Origin: Medicago truncatula
Lineage: Eukaryota; Streptophyta; Magnoliopsida; Fabales; Fabaceae
Reading direction: 5' to 3'
Length of the DNA stretch: 64,000 nt
Assembly: GCF_003473485.1 (NCBI RefSeq)
Contig: NC_053049.1
Span: forward strand, 8,556,001-8,620,000
Under the pieces are notes generated by a model, which was not told the origin of the DNA, did not search any database, and worked only from the letters and a program-made list of their open reading frames with translations. Positions 1-10,655 of this stretch are shown one piece after another. Every line of letters starts with the position of its first letter. The stretch's first letter is position 1. Made by a program: the position numbers and the translations under genes.

Positions 1-88
1 AAAGTTGATGTATTTTGACTAAATTTTTAACTAGATACATCAACTTTTATTGACTCAAGTTTCTCTTATAAATAAGACCGGAGGAAGT
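1..88. mobile_element. Stowaway-type MITE, right part only
   Basis: The window opens inside a small TIR element. Its end reads outwards as a CTTCCTCCGGTC-type terminus followed by TA, typical of Stowaway/mariner MITEs. The internal phrase about a 'gatacatcaactttt' stretch followed by 'gactcaa' matches the complete copy at 49338-49468. The left end lies outside the window. Confidence 0.7.
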
Positions 89-1938
89 ATGTATCAAATT
101 ATATCTTCTGATTGCTCCCAGCCCAACGAAATTGTATTGAGAAGTCAAGTAATGTGGGACAATGCAATGGTTTCTACAAACTTCTTGAGGATATAATGCA
201 GCAAGACTGCCTTGTTTCGGTCTCTATATTTGAATTGGCCACTTCCTTGAGGCAATCATGACTATGTAGAAGCTATATGAGGTCTAAGGGCAAAAAGACA
301 TTCTTAAACAAAAAAACATTCTACTTCAATCAAATGCACCAAAGACTTGAATAAACATCAGGATGCTGAAATTACTATATAAGAAATTAGATGATTTACA
401 ATACAAGAATTGATGGTCTTTTGTTTGTAAGCTATATCTTTATATAACACGGCCTACAATAGTCAGACCCTGCGTCACCCTTTAATTTTATTCCATGAAA
501 TTGCTGCTAGAATGACTTATAGTTGGTGAAGAGTGCATTATTTTAATCAATACTTCTGAATTCTATAATTGTTGGTCATATCTTTTTTATGCTGCTTTCT
601 GGTTTTCATTCTTGAATAATCATAAGTTCAATTCTGCCGTTTAATTATAAATATTTGTTGGAATTGTAAGGTTGGAGGTACAAAGTCTTCAACCATCAGA
701 ATTAGTTCAGTCATCTCCGTTGACATATTAGTAACGAGTATTCATATCATTGTTCATGTTACGGTCTTACCGATGGTAATTTATCATTTCAGTCTACCTT
801 GATTTCTACTTAGGAATTCATAATATCTAAGCTGGATAATCCGGTTATTTATTACGAGTTGTTTACATCTTAGCTTGTTGTTTCGAATATAAAATAACAA
901 TCAAAGTATTTTCTCTCTAGGTGGGATTGCCTGCATAGATCAAACGACTCCATATCTTATAGGGAAGTTAATCAATTAAACAGTTATCAGAATTTAGGAT
1001 GGGCAATAATAAATTTGAGTGAGCGGATTTAATAAATTTGCTGTTTCAAAAAAATAAAAGACGGGTGATAAGCTCTTCATGTCCTCGCTGGGATGCCTCT
1101 ATCAATTATATTGATTGGTTTTTCTGTAAATGTTTGATAAATATTTTGAACATTAAAAGATTCTTTTGGTTATTCTTTTCCCATGGCTCTCTTGAACGTT
1201 AAAAATGCATTTTGCAAGCTATAGACATTTATACCGCAATTAGAATTCAAAACTTTTGTCTTCTATATTTTGGTGTACTTCAGATTCAGAAGAGAATGAC
1301 GAAAACTCAACAACAGAAAATAGAGGATATATTGTGTATACGCAGATGAATCGAGCCTCAGACCTTACAAGACTGTTCAGCGCCTGAGCTCCTCAGAGAG
1401 AGAATATCCTCTCAGTCACAGCCATAATAACAAACAACTCAATGATCCTACCACGCATTTCCCTTTCCTCCTTTATTCCCTGTACTAATTATCAGGTATC
1501 TATCATTGCCACCTCCTTCAGTACAGTCTTTTCTGAAAGCTGAAACGAGGAAACTGACTGTGCTTAATGTCTCAGCACCTCCGCATGTCCTTTCCACTGC
1601 ATCAAAAACTGTTTAACCAGATCTCTAGCTATAGAAACATCCATTCCTACGAGTATTTTTTTGGTTCTATAACTGTGTCAGCCTCCACTTTGGTTTGCTG
1701 TATTTCTCTGTTCTGAGGGTGCATACTTGATTGTTTTAGATGTGATGTCTCATATTTATGTGGTGCACTTGGAGACTAATGTGAAATACTACTGAAATTT
1801 TCCCAAATTAAAGACTTGTGATATTTGATGGCTAACTATTGACCAAATTAAAAATTGTCTTGTTGAACAGGATGGGTCATATCATGTATAATTAAGTGAG
1901 TTTTGTATTGTTTTAGTCATGTTTTATTGTTGAAAGTT
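89..1938. other. Gene-free flank of the large MULE
   Basis: AT-rich DNA without a convincing reading frame. Around 1700-1740 a stretch of about 45 bases resembles 15030-15075 at the start of the CACTA/PttA remnant (shared phrase 'gtgcatacttgatt'). Together with a similar match on the other side of the MULE (about 10715-10890 against 17430-17910), this suggests that the MULE landed in an older, badly decayed relative of that remnant. Nothing else is recognised. Confidence 0.4.
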
Positions 1939-2249
1939 GAATTTTTTTTTTCCTGCCCTTGTTTTTGTCGAAAAATCCAAAAATACCCCCTTTTTGAAAA
2001 AAATTGCAAAAATGCCATACTTTTTCAGTTTTTCTGGTACCTTGCTACCCCCACTTGCGGGGTACCTTTAATTTTTTTTTTAAAAATATTAAGTACCCCG
2101 CAAGTCAAACTTGCGTCCTATTTTTTGTATTTTTTTTTTTAAATTTTTATTACCTCGCAACCCCCACTTGCGGGGTATTTTTTGATTTTTTTTTTTAATT
2201 CCCGCAAGTCAAAATGACTTGTTTTTTTTTAAATTTTTTTTTAAAATAC
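1939..2249. repeat. Left terminal inverted repeat of the MULE
   Basis: About 310 bases pair with 10338-10646 in inverted orientation with few mismatches. The repeat is built of T-rich runs separated by GC-rich phrases of the form CCCACTTGCGGGGTA (2050-2064 and 2163-2177) and CCCCGCAAGTCAAACTTGCG (about 2096-2115). These phrases are the likely transposase contact sites, by analogy with the MURA site in maize Mu ends. Confidence 0.9.
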
Positions 2250-2496
2250 CACTCTAAACAAAAAAATTAATAAGGACAAAAAAAAATAATAAACAAAAAA
2301 AATACCACAATATTTACATGTATTATTTCATCTACTATAAATACTTCGTTTAATTTTTCAATTTATCATACCATTTGAACTTATATTAATAATGTAAATC
2401 TAGGCGTTGACAAAAAAGTAATTATAATAATAATCATAATATTTACAAAATTAAAAACATACGAAATACAATAAATATGAAATAAAGACTAGAGTT

Positions 2497-5204
2497 CTAC
2501 TGATGTCTAATATTAATGCAATCTTTGCGGGAATGACCAGGCATCCTACAAACGCCGCATCTTCTCTCAGTTTCCACATCGTCCATTTCGGTCCTAATGC
2601 GAGTAATTGGTGGACGACCTTTCTTTGCCCTACGCATAGACTTGTCGGGAACCACCTTCAGTCCTTCATAATTAGGCCAATATGACTGGTGGTGAACCAC
2701 GTCAAAGTGGATGTTGTATACGGCGTATACACACTCATTCGTGAATTTGTTATCGACAAAAGTCTTGTAGTCATGACAAAAGCTAGAACATGCGGCAATG
2801 ACATGTGAGCATGGTAGGTGTAACGCTCTGAATCGTCCACAATCACACCATTTATTTTGCAGGTCTACCTTGTATTCTCCCTTTGGTAATCCTTCTCTAT
2901 GGTCGATGGTTTCACGGACGAAAAAGGTATACCGATCCCGATCAAACTGAGTGACATGATGACTGTTGGATTTAATCACCTCATTCCTCAGATATTTCAT
3001 GCTGTTTTCTGAGAATGGCTCACCAGAATTAACCCTTGCCGCTGCCTCATGTCCTCTTTTAGCAAACAAGGCCGCCAACCTGTAATATGATGCTTTCACA
3101 ATAGCTGTGATCGGGAGTCCTCGAATACCCTTATACACGTTGTTTTGTGACTCTACCAAGTTACTTGTCATATGGCCCCATCGTCGACCATCGTCATGTG
3201 ATTGAGTCCACTTTTGTTTGGGAATATTGTCGACCCATGCTAAAGCCTTTCGGTCTGCAACAGCAATTTCAGAATGGTAATATTCGAATGTAGGGATGTT
3301 CATGGCGTAACTTGCATTGTTTGGGAAAAAGTTAGATGTGTCTTTTTAAACAAATAATATGTCGAATTTACGTGGAAAGAGATATGTTTTTTACCCATGC
3401 CTTCAACTTTCTTCTTAAGTTCCCCATCCTTGAATGATCTCATAAAGTTTTGTGCAATGTGTCGGACACAATACACATGGCTTGTCGGAGCACCGTGCCA
3501 TCCATTCTGTGGATCATCATACGCGCTCTTTATCGACACATGTCTATCGGAAATGAGGCATATGTTCTCCTGTGGGGTGACATGCTGCCTTAGATTCTTC
3601 AAAAAGAAACTCCAAGCCTCCTTGGTCTCGCCTTCCACGATTGCAAAAGCAATGGGAAATATCTTGTTGTTCCCATCTTGCGCAACAGCTAACAACAATG
3701 TTCCTTTGTATTTGCCATACAACCAAGTTGCGTCAATTTGGACAATGGGTTTACAGAATTCGAAACCTAAGATGCACGGACGAAAGACCCAAAAGAGACG
3801 CTTGAAGACGATCTCATTTACCACTTCTGTTGATGAGACTGTTTGAAAATCAATTATTGTTCTTGGCAAATCTTTTTCCATGACCATCAACCATTGTGGT
3901 AGTTCTTGATAAGACTCCTCCCAATTACCATAAATTGATTCAATCGCCTTATTCCTTGCTCTCCATGCCTTTCTGTATGAAACTGTGTAATTAAACTTCT
4001 CTCGGATGTGTGCAATTATAACCTTCACTGTAATTGAAGTATCCATATGTAGAAGTGACTTAACACTTTCACATATCACATTGTAACTAAGTTTGTGATG
4101 ATCTTGCGTCATTTCTGTTGAGACACATGTATGATCATTCATATTGCCGATCTCCCATTTATCAGTTTTTTTCCTCCACGAGGCCCGCAATTTGAAACCA
4201 CATTTTGTATCTTTACATTTGATGACATACCTTTCAGAATCTGATTTTTTCACAATATAATCCGTTGATTTCTTCATGTGATAAAATTTAATTGCAAGAA
4301 TGCAATCATTTTTGTTATGGAATTGCATCCCCGACGCAATACCTTGATCGACCGAAAGAGCCATTGAATGATAAAGTTCAGTTGAGTGGTCATCATTGAC
4401 GTTGCGCATGGACCTTGGTGGATTGTAAGAAGCTCGGATTGGTAAAATTGGTAGTTGTGGCAGATCGTCGTCTTCATCTTCGTCCTCGTCTTCTTCGTTC
4501 TCATCACCGTTTTGTGCAGCAAGGAGCTCTTCATCATCTTCATCATCTTGAACTTCATCATTTTCTTGGTCTTGGAATTGGGAGGTGAATATATCGATTT
4601 CAGCGTTTAAAGTTTCGAGTTGTGTTGAACGGGATGGTGTTTGAGAGGAATAAGGTTGAGTTATTCTTTGTGACGGTTCATACACATTTTGTGACCACTG
4701 TGACTGAAAAGGTTGCGATGAGGATGCACCATAAATGGATGACGTGTTGTAATGTGGTTCGGACGATGAAGGGTTGTTGTGTTGTGTACTATATTGTTGT
4801 TGTGGTAGACTTTGGTGTTGACTAGAACTTGATGGGTAATTTAACTCAACATTAGATGTTGGATTCTTCATCTCAAACATAACATAAAGCTCTATATAGG
4901 ACAAAGAACTGTGACTTTTATGTACGTTAAACATAAACTCGACATCGTCGTTATCAGTTATTCTTAACGCCTGGTAGTGAATTGTGGTAGTTCCAACAAA
5001 CATGGGATTCCGACATATAATTTCAGACACAACCATGTTATCTCCGAGACATAACTTTTCCACTATTCTTTTTTTGAGATGCAAGTAAGTACTAGCCATG
5101 CTCACTTTAAAACCTTTGGTATACTGACTTTGGAAAAAAATGCCGGATTCATTTTGTTTAACTTCTCCATTGTAGTACACAAAAATGTTTATATTTGGTG
5201 CCAT
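2497..5204 (-). CDS. MURA-type (MuDR) transposase of the MULE
   Basis: This enzyme cuts and pastes the element by binding its inverted ends. Exon 1 runs from ATG 5204 to about 3395; an open frame extends further upstream, but MAPNINIFVYYNGEV is the natural start. An 84-base GT-AG intron (3394-3311) separates it from exon 2 (3310-2497). In order: an N-terminal PB1-like part, an acidic Ser/Gln/Asp/Glu-rich linker, the Mutator DNA-binding zinc domain (YVIKCKDTKCGFKLRASW...HTC), and the DDE-like core (VQIDATWL with the first Asp, ICLISDRH with the second). These are followed by a SWIM finger (WCDCGRFRALHLPCSHV) and a C-terminal CCHC knuckle (CGVCRMPGHSRKDC). With the obvious splice sites the two exons are one base out of phase (expected EGM-GYAMN), so either a base was lost at the donor or another junction is used. 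It is transcribed divergently from the PMD gene. Confidence 0.9.
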
Positions 5205-5930
5205 TGAATGGTTTGATGTTAAGAAATGAGGAAGAGTATGAAGTAGAGTGGTGTGATACAATTATAACAGGTTCACCACTTTTATAATAATGAAATGGTG
5301 TCAAAATAAAATGGAATGCTTCCTCACGTGCCAGCTTAGATTGGAGTACCACGCAGCTCCCACTTGCGGGGTAGGTGGCTCACGCGCCAGTTGTAGTGCA
5401 ACTCCCACTTGCGGGGTAGCTGGCACACGCGCCAGCTGAGAGGGCACCTCGCAACTCCCACTTGCGGGGTAGGGTGTGCACGCGCCAGTTTATGCGCCCT
5501 TCAGAGATAGCTGGTCGGTCATTTCAATTTATTGGCCCTCACACGTGATTTAGCATGGTTTGGTCATTTCAGTCAAAAATTTTATGCAGAAAATAATGCA
5601 TTTTTTGCATGCATTGGTCATTTCATGAGGCAATAGATGCAATACTGTTGAACAGCATGCTTCTGCTTTTACATGCAATTGTCATTTCTACATTTATTTG
5701 AACACTATTGGCATGCATGCATTGCAGTAGTAACACATGATTTCTTCACTTCAATTAAAATACCACACTACTATTTCAATTTCTTTACACATAGTTTAAC
5801 ATTATAAATACCGCAACCTTATTCTTACTGTCCTCCCATATTCTTTTTATATCAATCCTTTTCTTCCTTACTCGCTCACTCACTCACTCACGTAACAAAT
5901 TTTTTTCTTCCTTACTCACTCAAGTAACAA
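5205..5930. promoter_or_regulatory. Bidirectional promoter region of the MULE
   Basis: This region lies between the divergent start codons of the transposase and the PMD gene. A TTATAAAAG-like TATA box on the minus strand near 5281 suits the transposase, and TTATAAATA near 5803 suits the PMD gene. Three imperfect tandem units (5359-5373, 5404-5418, 5457-5471) each contain CCCACTTGCGGGGTA followed by a CACGCGCCAG phrase. The same 15-base core occurs in the terminal inverted repeats, so transposase could bind its own promoter. That role is inferred. Confidence 0.6.
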
Positions 5931-8900
5931 ATGGCATACTTGTCGTTGGAAAATGATCATAGATCTACCGAAGAACACATCAGAAAATGGGTATATATGA
6001 ATATTAATTTGTTAATTTTACTTACATTATTTAAATTACTTATTATATCTTATCTTTTTATTTTTTGTTAGGATGCAGAGGGTGTACCTCTTGTCACTCG
6101 TACACGACAACACATAGTACCAAGTCCGTTTATTCAAGATTATCTACGTCAGGCTAGATTTTTTGAGGTTTCTCAAATAGGGTGTTACAAAATTGATAGG
6201 CACATTGTAACCACTCTTGTAGAAAGATGGCGGTCCGAAACCCATACTTTTCACTTTCGAACGGGTGAGTGTACTATCACTTTGGAAGACGTCTATATGT
6301 TACTCGGCTTACCTTTTGGAGGTTCAATTGTTACGGCTCCTCCAACTCTTCCGTGGAATCTTTGTGCTCATTTGTTGGGAATAACTCCTCCAGCACACAA
6401 AACTGATGGTTTTACTCTCTCCTTGTCGTGGTTAAAGGATAATCTAGTCGATAATAACTTCAATGAACAATCTCCTCCGGAGGTAAAAATACAACACACT
6501 AGGAGGTACCTACTATACCTCTTTGGAGGGTTCTTGTTTCCAAATACAACTGGATTATTTGTGCACACCTCTTGGTTGTCTTTGTTAATGGATTTTAATG
6601 AAACAAGAAGATATAGTTGGGGATCGGCAGTTTTGGCTTACCTTTATCGTGGCTTGTGTGAGGCCTCACATCCAAATATAAAAGCACTAAATGGATGTCA
6701 TTTCTTGTTACAAGTTTGGGGATATTTTCGGTTGAGTCATATCGCTCCGAGAAATGATAACCCACTCCAGTGGCCGCTAGGATTAAAGTAAGCGTGACCA
6801 ATTTTTTTTTATTAACCCACTCACATATTCTCGCTTCTTATTAATATTATTATTTGATAAATTAGCTACTAATTTCTTTATATCATTTGTTAGATGGACA
6901 GGTGTAGGTTCTGTAACGCCCTAGTCGTTATTTATTTATTTTTAGAGTTATTTAGAGTCTTTTATGCATTTTATGTAATTATGTGTGACTTATTTGATGT
7001 GTTATTTTATTTATATGATTTAATTTAATATAAATCGAATAAAATGAATAATAGAGTTATTTAGGAGGTTAGGGATTAATTAGAAATTAATAGAATTTAG
7101 GGGAGGTTTAATGTAATAAGAGGAGTTACACTTTAGGAAAGAAAAGGAAAAGAAAAAGGGAGAAAACTGTTTTAACGTGAAAACAAGTGGGAGAAGAAAA
7201 AGCTAGGCAAAGGAGAAGACCAAGAGAGAAGAACTTAGAAATTGGTTTGCTGCACTTTATCTTTGCAATTCTAAGGTAAGGGTGGGATCATCTTTCAATA
7301 ACGATAATATATGATTTCTGAAAATTAAGCAATTTAACTGTTTTTATGGTAAAAATTGGGAAATTAGGGTTAATGGCAATTTTGAAGAAAATGTGTAAGA
7401 TTTAGGTTTATAAAGTTGTATTTGATAATTAATATGATTTCCTACTCTGTATTGTTGATGTTGATCATAATTGGATGAAGGTAGAATATAATGGATGAAG
7501 TTTTGAAAGTTCTGAATGAATGTTTGATTTGAATGAATTGTTGTTGTTGGTGTTGAATTGCTGTTCTTTTGATAGCTGGTTGTACATAGGACTTGTAAAC
7601 ATTTCAGGAAAACGTTTTGGGTGAATTGGGGATTAAAATTGGGTTTTTGGGGTGAGGAGAAGTCTGAAAATCGTAGCTTTTACCCTGCCCAGACGATTGG
7701 TCGCTTAAGCGAAGCATCCGTCGCTTAAGCGAACATTCATGTGAACTACCCAGATTGTGATTTTACCCGTTCGCTTAAGCGAACAGTGAGCGAACTGGTA
7801 AGCGAAAATTAAGTTTGATTCTATCCAAAGTTCGCCCAAGCGAACCGTGAGCGACCCGTAAGCGAACTGAACCCAGACCTACTGTAAGTTGGTCGCTTAA
7901 GCGAGCTAGCCGTCGCTTAAGCGAACTGAGTGTTAGTTAGCCTTTTTCTGAATCTTGCTTCACACACTAAGGGATCCTTTTGAGTATTTCTAGATGTTCC
8001 TTACAGCTTGTATAACCTTTGTATAGACTTAAAGTCCTACTTAAAATCATGATGATAATTAGTTGGTTAATTTTATGAATTTGAATGTTGGAATGCTTGA
8101 ATCAATTAGATGAACATGTTGCATTGAAAAGGTGCTGAGTCGTATGAGTACATATGCATTTGTTGTTGAGTTGTAGGCAGATATACACAAGTGGAGTCAG
8201 TTGCATAAGCATAAAAACGATGAGAACTTCGGTTCTGGAACGCTTTGTCGTTCAAAACGATGGAACACGATGTTGTTCAAAACGATGTTAACGATGAGGA
8301 CTCATGTCCTGATAAAGAATGCTTTAACCATTCTATAACGATGAGAGCTTCGGCCCTGATATGGTACCACATGCATAATTGCATTTGTTGAGGAGTCTTA
8401 GAAGAGTTGTCATGTCTTGCATGAGTCTTAGAAGTGAAGTCGAGTAGTCGCATGAGTCATTGTTACTGTTATATTATGATTGTTGAATGATGAAGTTGAT
8501 AATAAATGTTGTATTATGATTGTTGAACGATTATGATGATAGAGTGTTAGATTCATTATGTTATTATATATTATTATTATTGTTGGAGAATCTCACCCCT
8601 TCTGCTTGAAAATGTTGCCCTTCCTATGGGTAACTTGCAGGTGATCCTGAGTAGTAGGTGGTGGCTCACAAAGTTTAGGGCTCTGATACGTGGGATGGGG
8701 TTTTATTATTTGAATTCTTTCCTATGTATCAACTTTGAATTATAACTGATGTAGTTATTTGGTGATCGACTATTATGTTGAAATGGCCTTTACGCCAATA
8801 ATAATTATTGTAGAATGAATGACGATGAAAATAATCCGCTGCGAGTTAATGACAATTTTATGAACGACGTTTGATTAAATAGATTTTTATATATCCTCTA

Positions 8901-9116
8901 TTTAACAATTTTTTTTTAAATGAAGAAATGTAGCATGCCTGTTATGATTACTCTGATTATTGTCGTATTATTACTATTTAAGTAATTTTGGGAAACGGGG
9001 TGTTACAGGTTCAAGATACTACGAGAATCCAAGCCATGACACTATATCTTACAGAAAAAAGTTTGATGACATACTACCACATGATGTAATATTTTAATTG
9101 ATTTTTTAATTATGAG

Positions 9117-9171
<55 letters not shown>

Positions 9172-10263
9172 AAATTGTTAGCCTTACAATACAACTTCTC
9201 TCTTGTGCCAGTTTAAATGGAGACCTTACAAGAAGGTTCCATACAACCAGCCTGAAGACTATTGGGAATGGACAACAACAACTGACCTTATCTGTTTTGA
9301 CAAAGTTGAATGGCATCCAACTGATAGGGTGAAGCTTCAATTTGGTTTGCCACAAGAAATACCCGGGGCCCCAAGAGACATGCGACAATTCCATACGGTG
9401 GACAAACGGTTCAAGACGTGGTACCAATCAAATGGTTTTCGCTTTCCGATAGAGAGCCAACATTGGGACAACCGACGGAGTTATACTTTACCTCGCATGC
9501 AGCCAAGATCACTCACCCCAAGTCATGCATATATTGAGTGGTTGACAACCACATGCAACCCACGTCTAAGGATTTCAGTTGAGACAAAACCATCAGATTC
9601 AGATCCAGACGAACAAGAAGAGCCGGAGCCGGAACATGAACCTGAAATTCACAACAACCAAACACCAATTCATGATGATTTTTGGGATCAAGACATTTTT
9701 TCTCAACTACAAGATCATCAATCCCAACCACATACAACACAAAACATTCATGGTTCTGTAATGTATGAATTTCTCGACACCCCCCAACAAAATATCATCC
9801 AACCACCACCATATACCTCCCCGAGAAATGCATATGAGCCCCAATATCAGTCAACTTACCAACAAAATTCAATGCCAAATTATGGTTACAATGACCCAAA
9901 TCAAGCTACCACATCCAACAACAACTACTTCTCCTATAATGACCCAAACCAAGCTGGACCGTCCAACACCAATTACCCCCCTACAACAGCCCACAATACC
10001 CAATGTACACCAACCAAAACTACAACCATCCACCAACACCAACAAACCTATTATCTCACTTCTCTCCGGCTTCGTTCAACGACAATGAACAATTTCTGGA
10101 TATTGGATGGCAAACAAGGGAACACGATGTGTCGTTGTCATTGGGTTATGGTAGTCAAATACAATCAACTACAGATAACAATGACGAAGACCAACATGAC
10201 CCTCAAGTAAATCGCGGAAGAAATCGTCGAAGACGAGGGTGTGGGACAGCCGGGCATTTATAA
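5931..10263 (+). CDS. Plant mobile domain (PMD/MAIN-like) protein, interrupted
   Basis: This gene encodes an aminotransferase-like plant mobile domain, a family shared by transposons and the host MAIN/MAIL proteins; its role in transposons is not settled. Exons: 5931-5990 (MAYLSLENDHRSTEEHIRKW), 6072-6787, 6894-6911 joined to 9013-9085 across a solo LTR, and 9212-10263. The core motif ETHTFHFRTGECTITLEDV is typical, and a later block reads FKWRPYKKVPY...VEWHPTDRV. After about residue 390 the protein becomes an Asn/Gln/Pro-rich tail ending RGRNRRRRGCGTAGHL. In the tail the frame shifts by one base at a six-C run near 9976-9981; the C-terminal phrase is only in the shifted frame. An (AT)n tract lies in the last intron. 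The gene is unlikely to give full-length protein now. Confidence 0.85.
6912..9007. mobile_element. Solo LTR of a Ty3/gypsy-like retrotransposon (fossil)
   Basis: The 2096-bp insertion begins TGTAACGCCC and ends GGGGTGTTACA. It is flanked by the perfect 5-bp duplication GGTTC (6907-6911 and 9008-9012). There is no coding part, primer-binding site or second LTR, so this is a solo LTR left by recombination between two LTRs. The length and the TGTAAC...GTTACA ends suit Ty3/gypsy elements of legumes; the lineage is not assigned. It interrupts an exon of the PMD gene, so it is younger than the MULE insertion or at least than the MULE lineage. Confidence 0.9.
7690..7935. repeat. Cluster of CGCTTAAGCG palindromes inside the solo LTR
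   Basis: The phrase TCGCTTAAGCGA or a close variant recurs at least five times (about 7700, 7720, 7770, 7895 and 7912), with degenerate GAGCGAACTGG/TAAGCGAA units between. Each is a near-perfect palindrome. It forms a distinct GC-richer block in an otherwise AT-rich LTR and may be a regulatory or protein-binding array; function unknown. Confidence 0.75.
9120..9170. repeat. (AT)n microsatellite
   Basis: About 50 bases of uninterrupted TA dinucleotides in the last intron of the PMD gene of the MULE. Confidence 0.95.
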
Positions 10264-10337
10264 TAATTGTAGATATTATGATATTTAATTTATTTATTAT
10301 TTTTTTTGTCCTTCTTTTTTATTTATTATTTTTTTTT

Positions 10338-10646
10338 GTATTTTAAAAAAAATTTATAAAAAAAAACAAGTCATTTTGACTTGCGGGAATTAAAAAAAAA
10401 TCAAAAAATACCGCGCAAGTGGGGGTTGCGAGGTAATAAAAATTTAAAAAAAAAATACAAAAAATAGGACGCAAGTTTGACTTGCGGGGTACTTAATATT
10501 TTTAAAATTTTTTTTAAGGTACCCCGCAAGTGGGGGTAGCAAGGTACCAGAAAAACTGAAAAAGTAGGGTATTTTTGCAATTTTTTTCAAAAGGGAGGCA
10601 TTTTTGGATTTTTCGACACAAACAAGGGTAGAAAAAAAAAAAATTC
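10338..10646. repeat. Right terminal inverted repeat of the MULE
   Basis: Inverted partner of 1939-2249. It contains TACCCCGCAAGTGGG at 10520-10534 exactly and at 10409-10423 with one change, and is followed directly by the target duplication TTGAAAGTT. Confidence 0.9.
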
Positions 10647-10655
10647 TTGAAAGTT

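Larger units (their letters stand above)
1939..10646. mobile_element. Mutator-like element with transposase and PMD gene
   Basis: The element starts GAATTTTT and ends AAAAATTC. It is flanked by the perfect 9-bp direct repeat TTGAAAGTT (1930-1938 and 10647-10655), the target duplication size of Mutator elements. The terminal inverted repeats are about 310 bp. Inside are two divergent genes: a MURA-type transposase on the minus strand (5204 down to 2497) and a plant mobile domain gene on the plus strand (5931-10263). A 2.1-kb solo LTR is inserted in the latter. Total length is 8708 bp, about 6.6 kb without the LTR. MULEs that carry PMD genes are known in plants. Ends and target duplication look fresh, but both genes carry small defects described in their entries. 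Confidence 0.93.
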
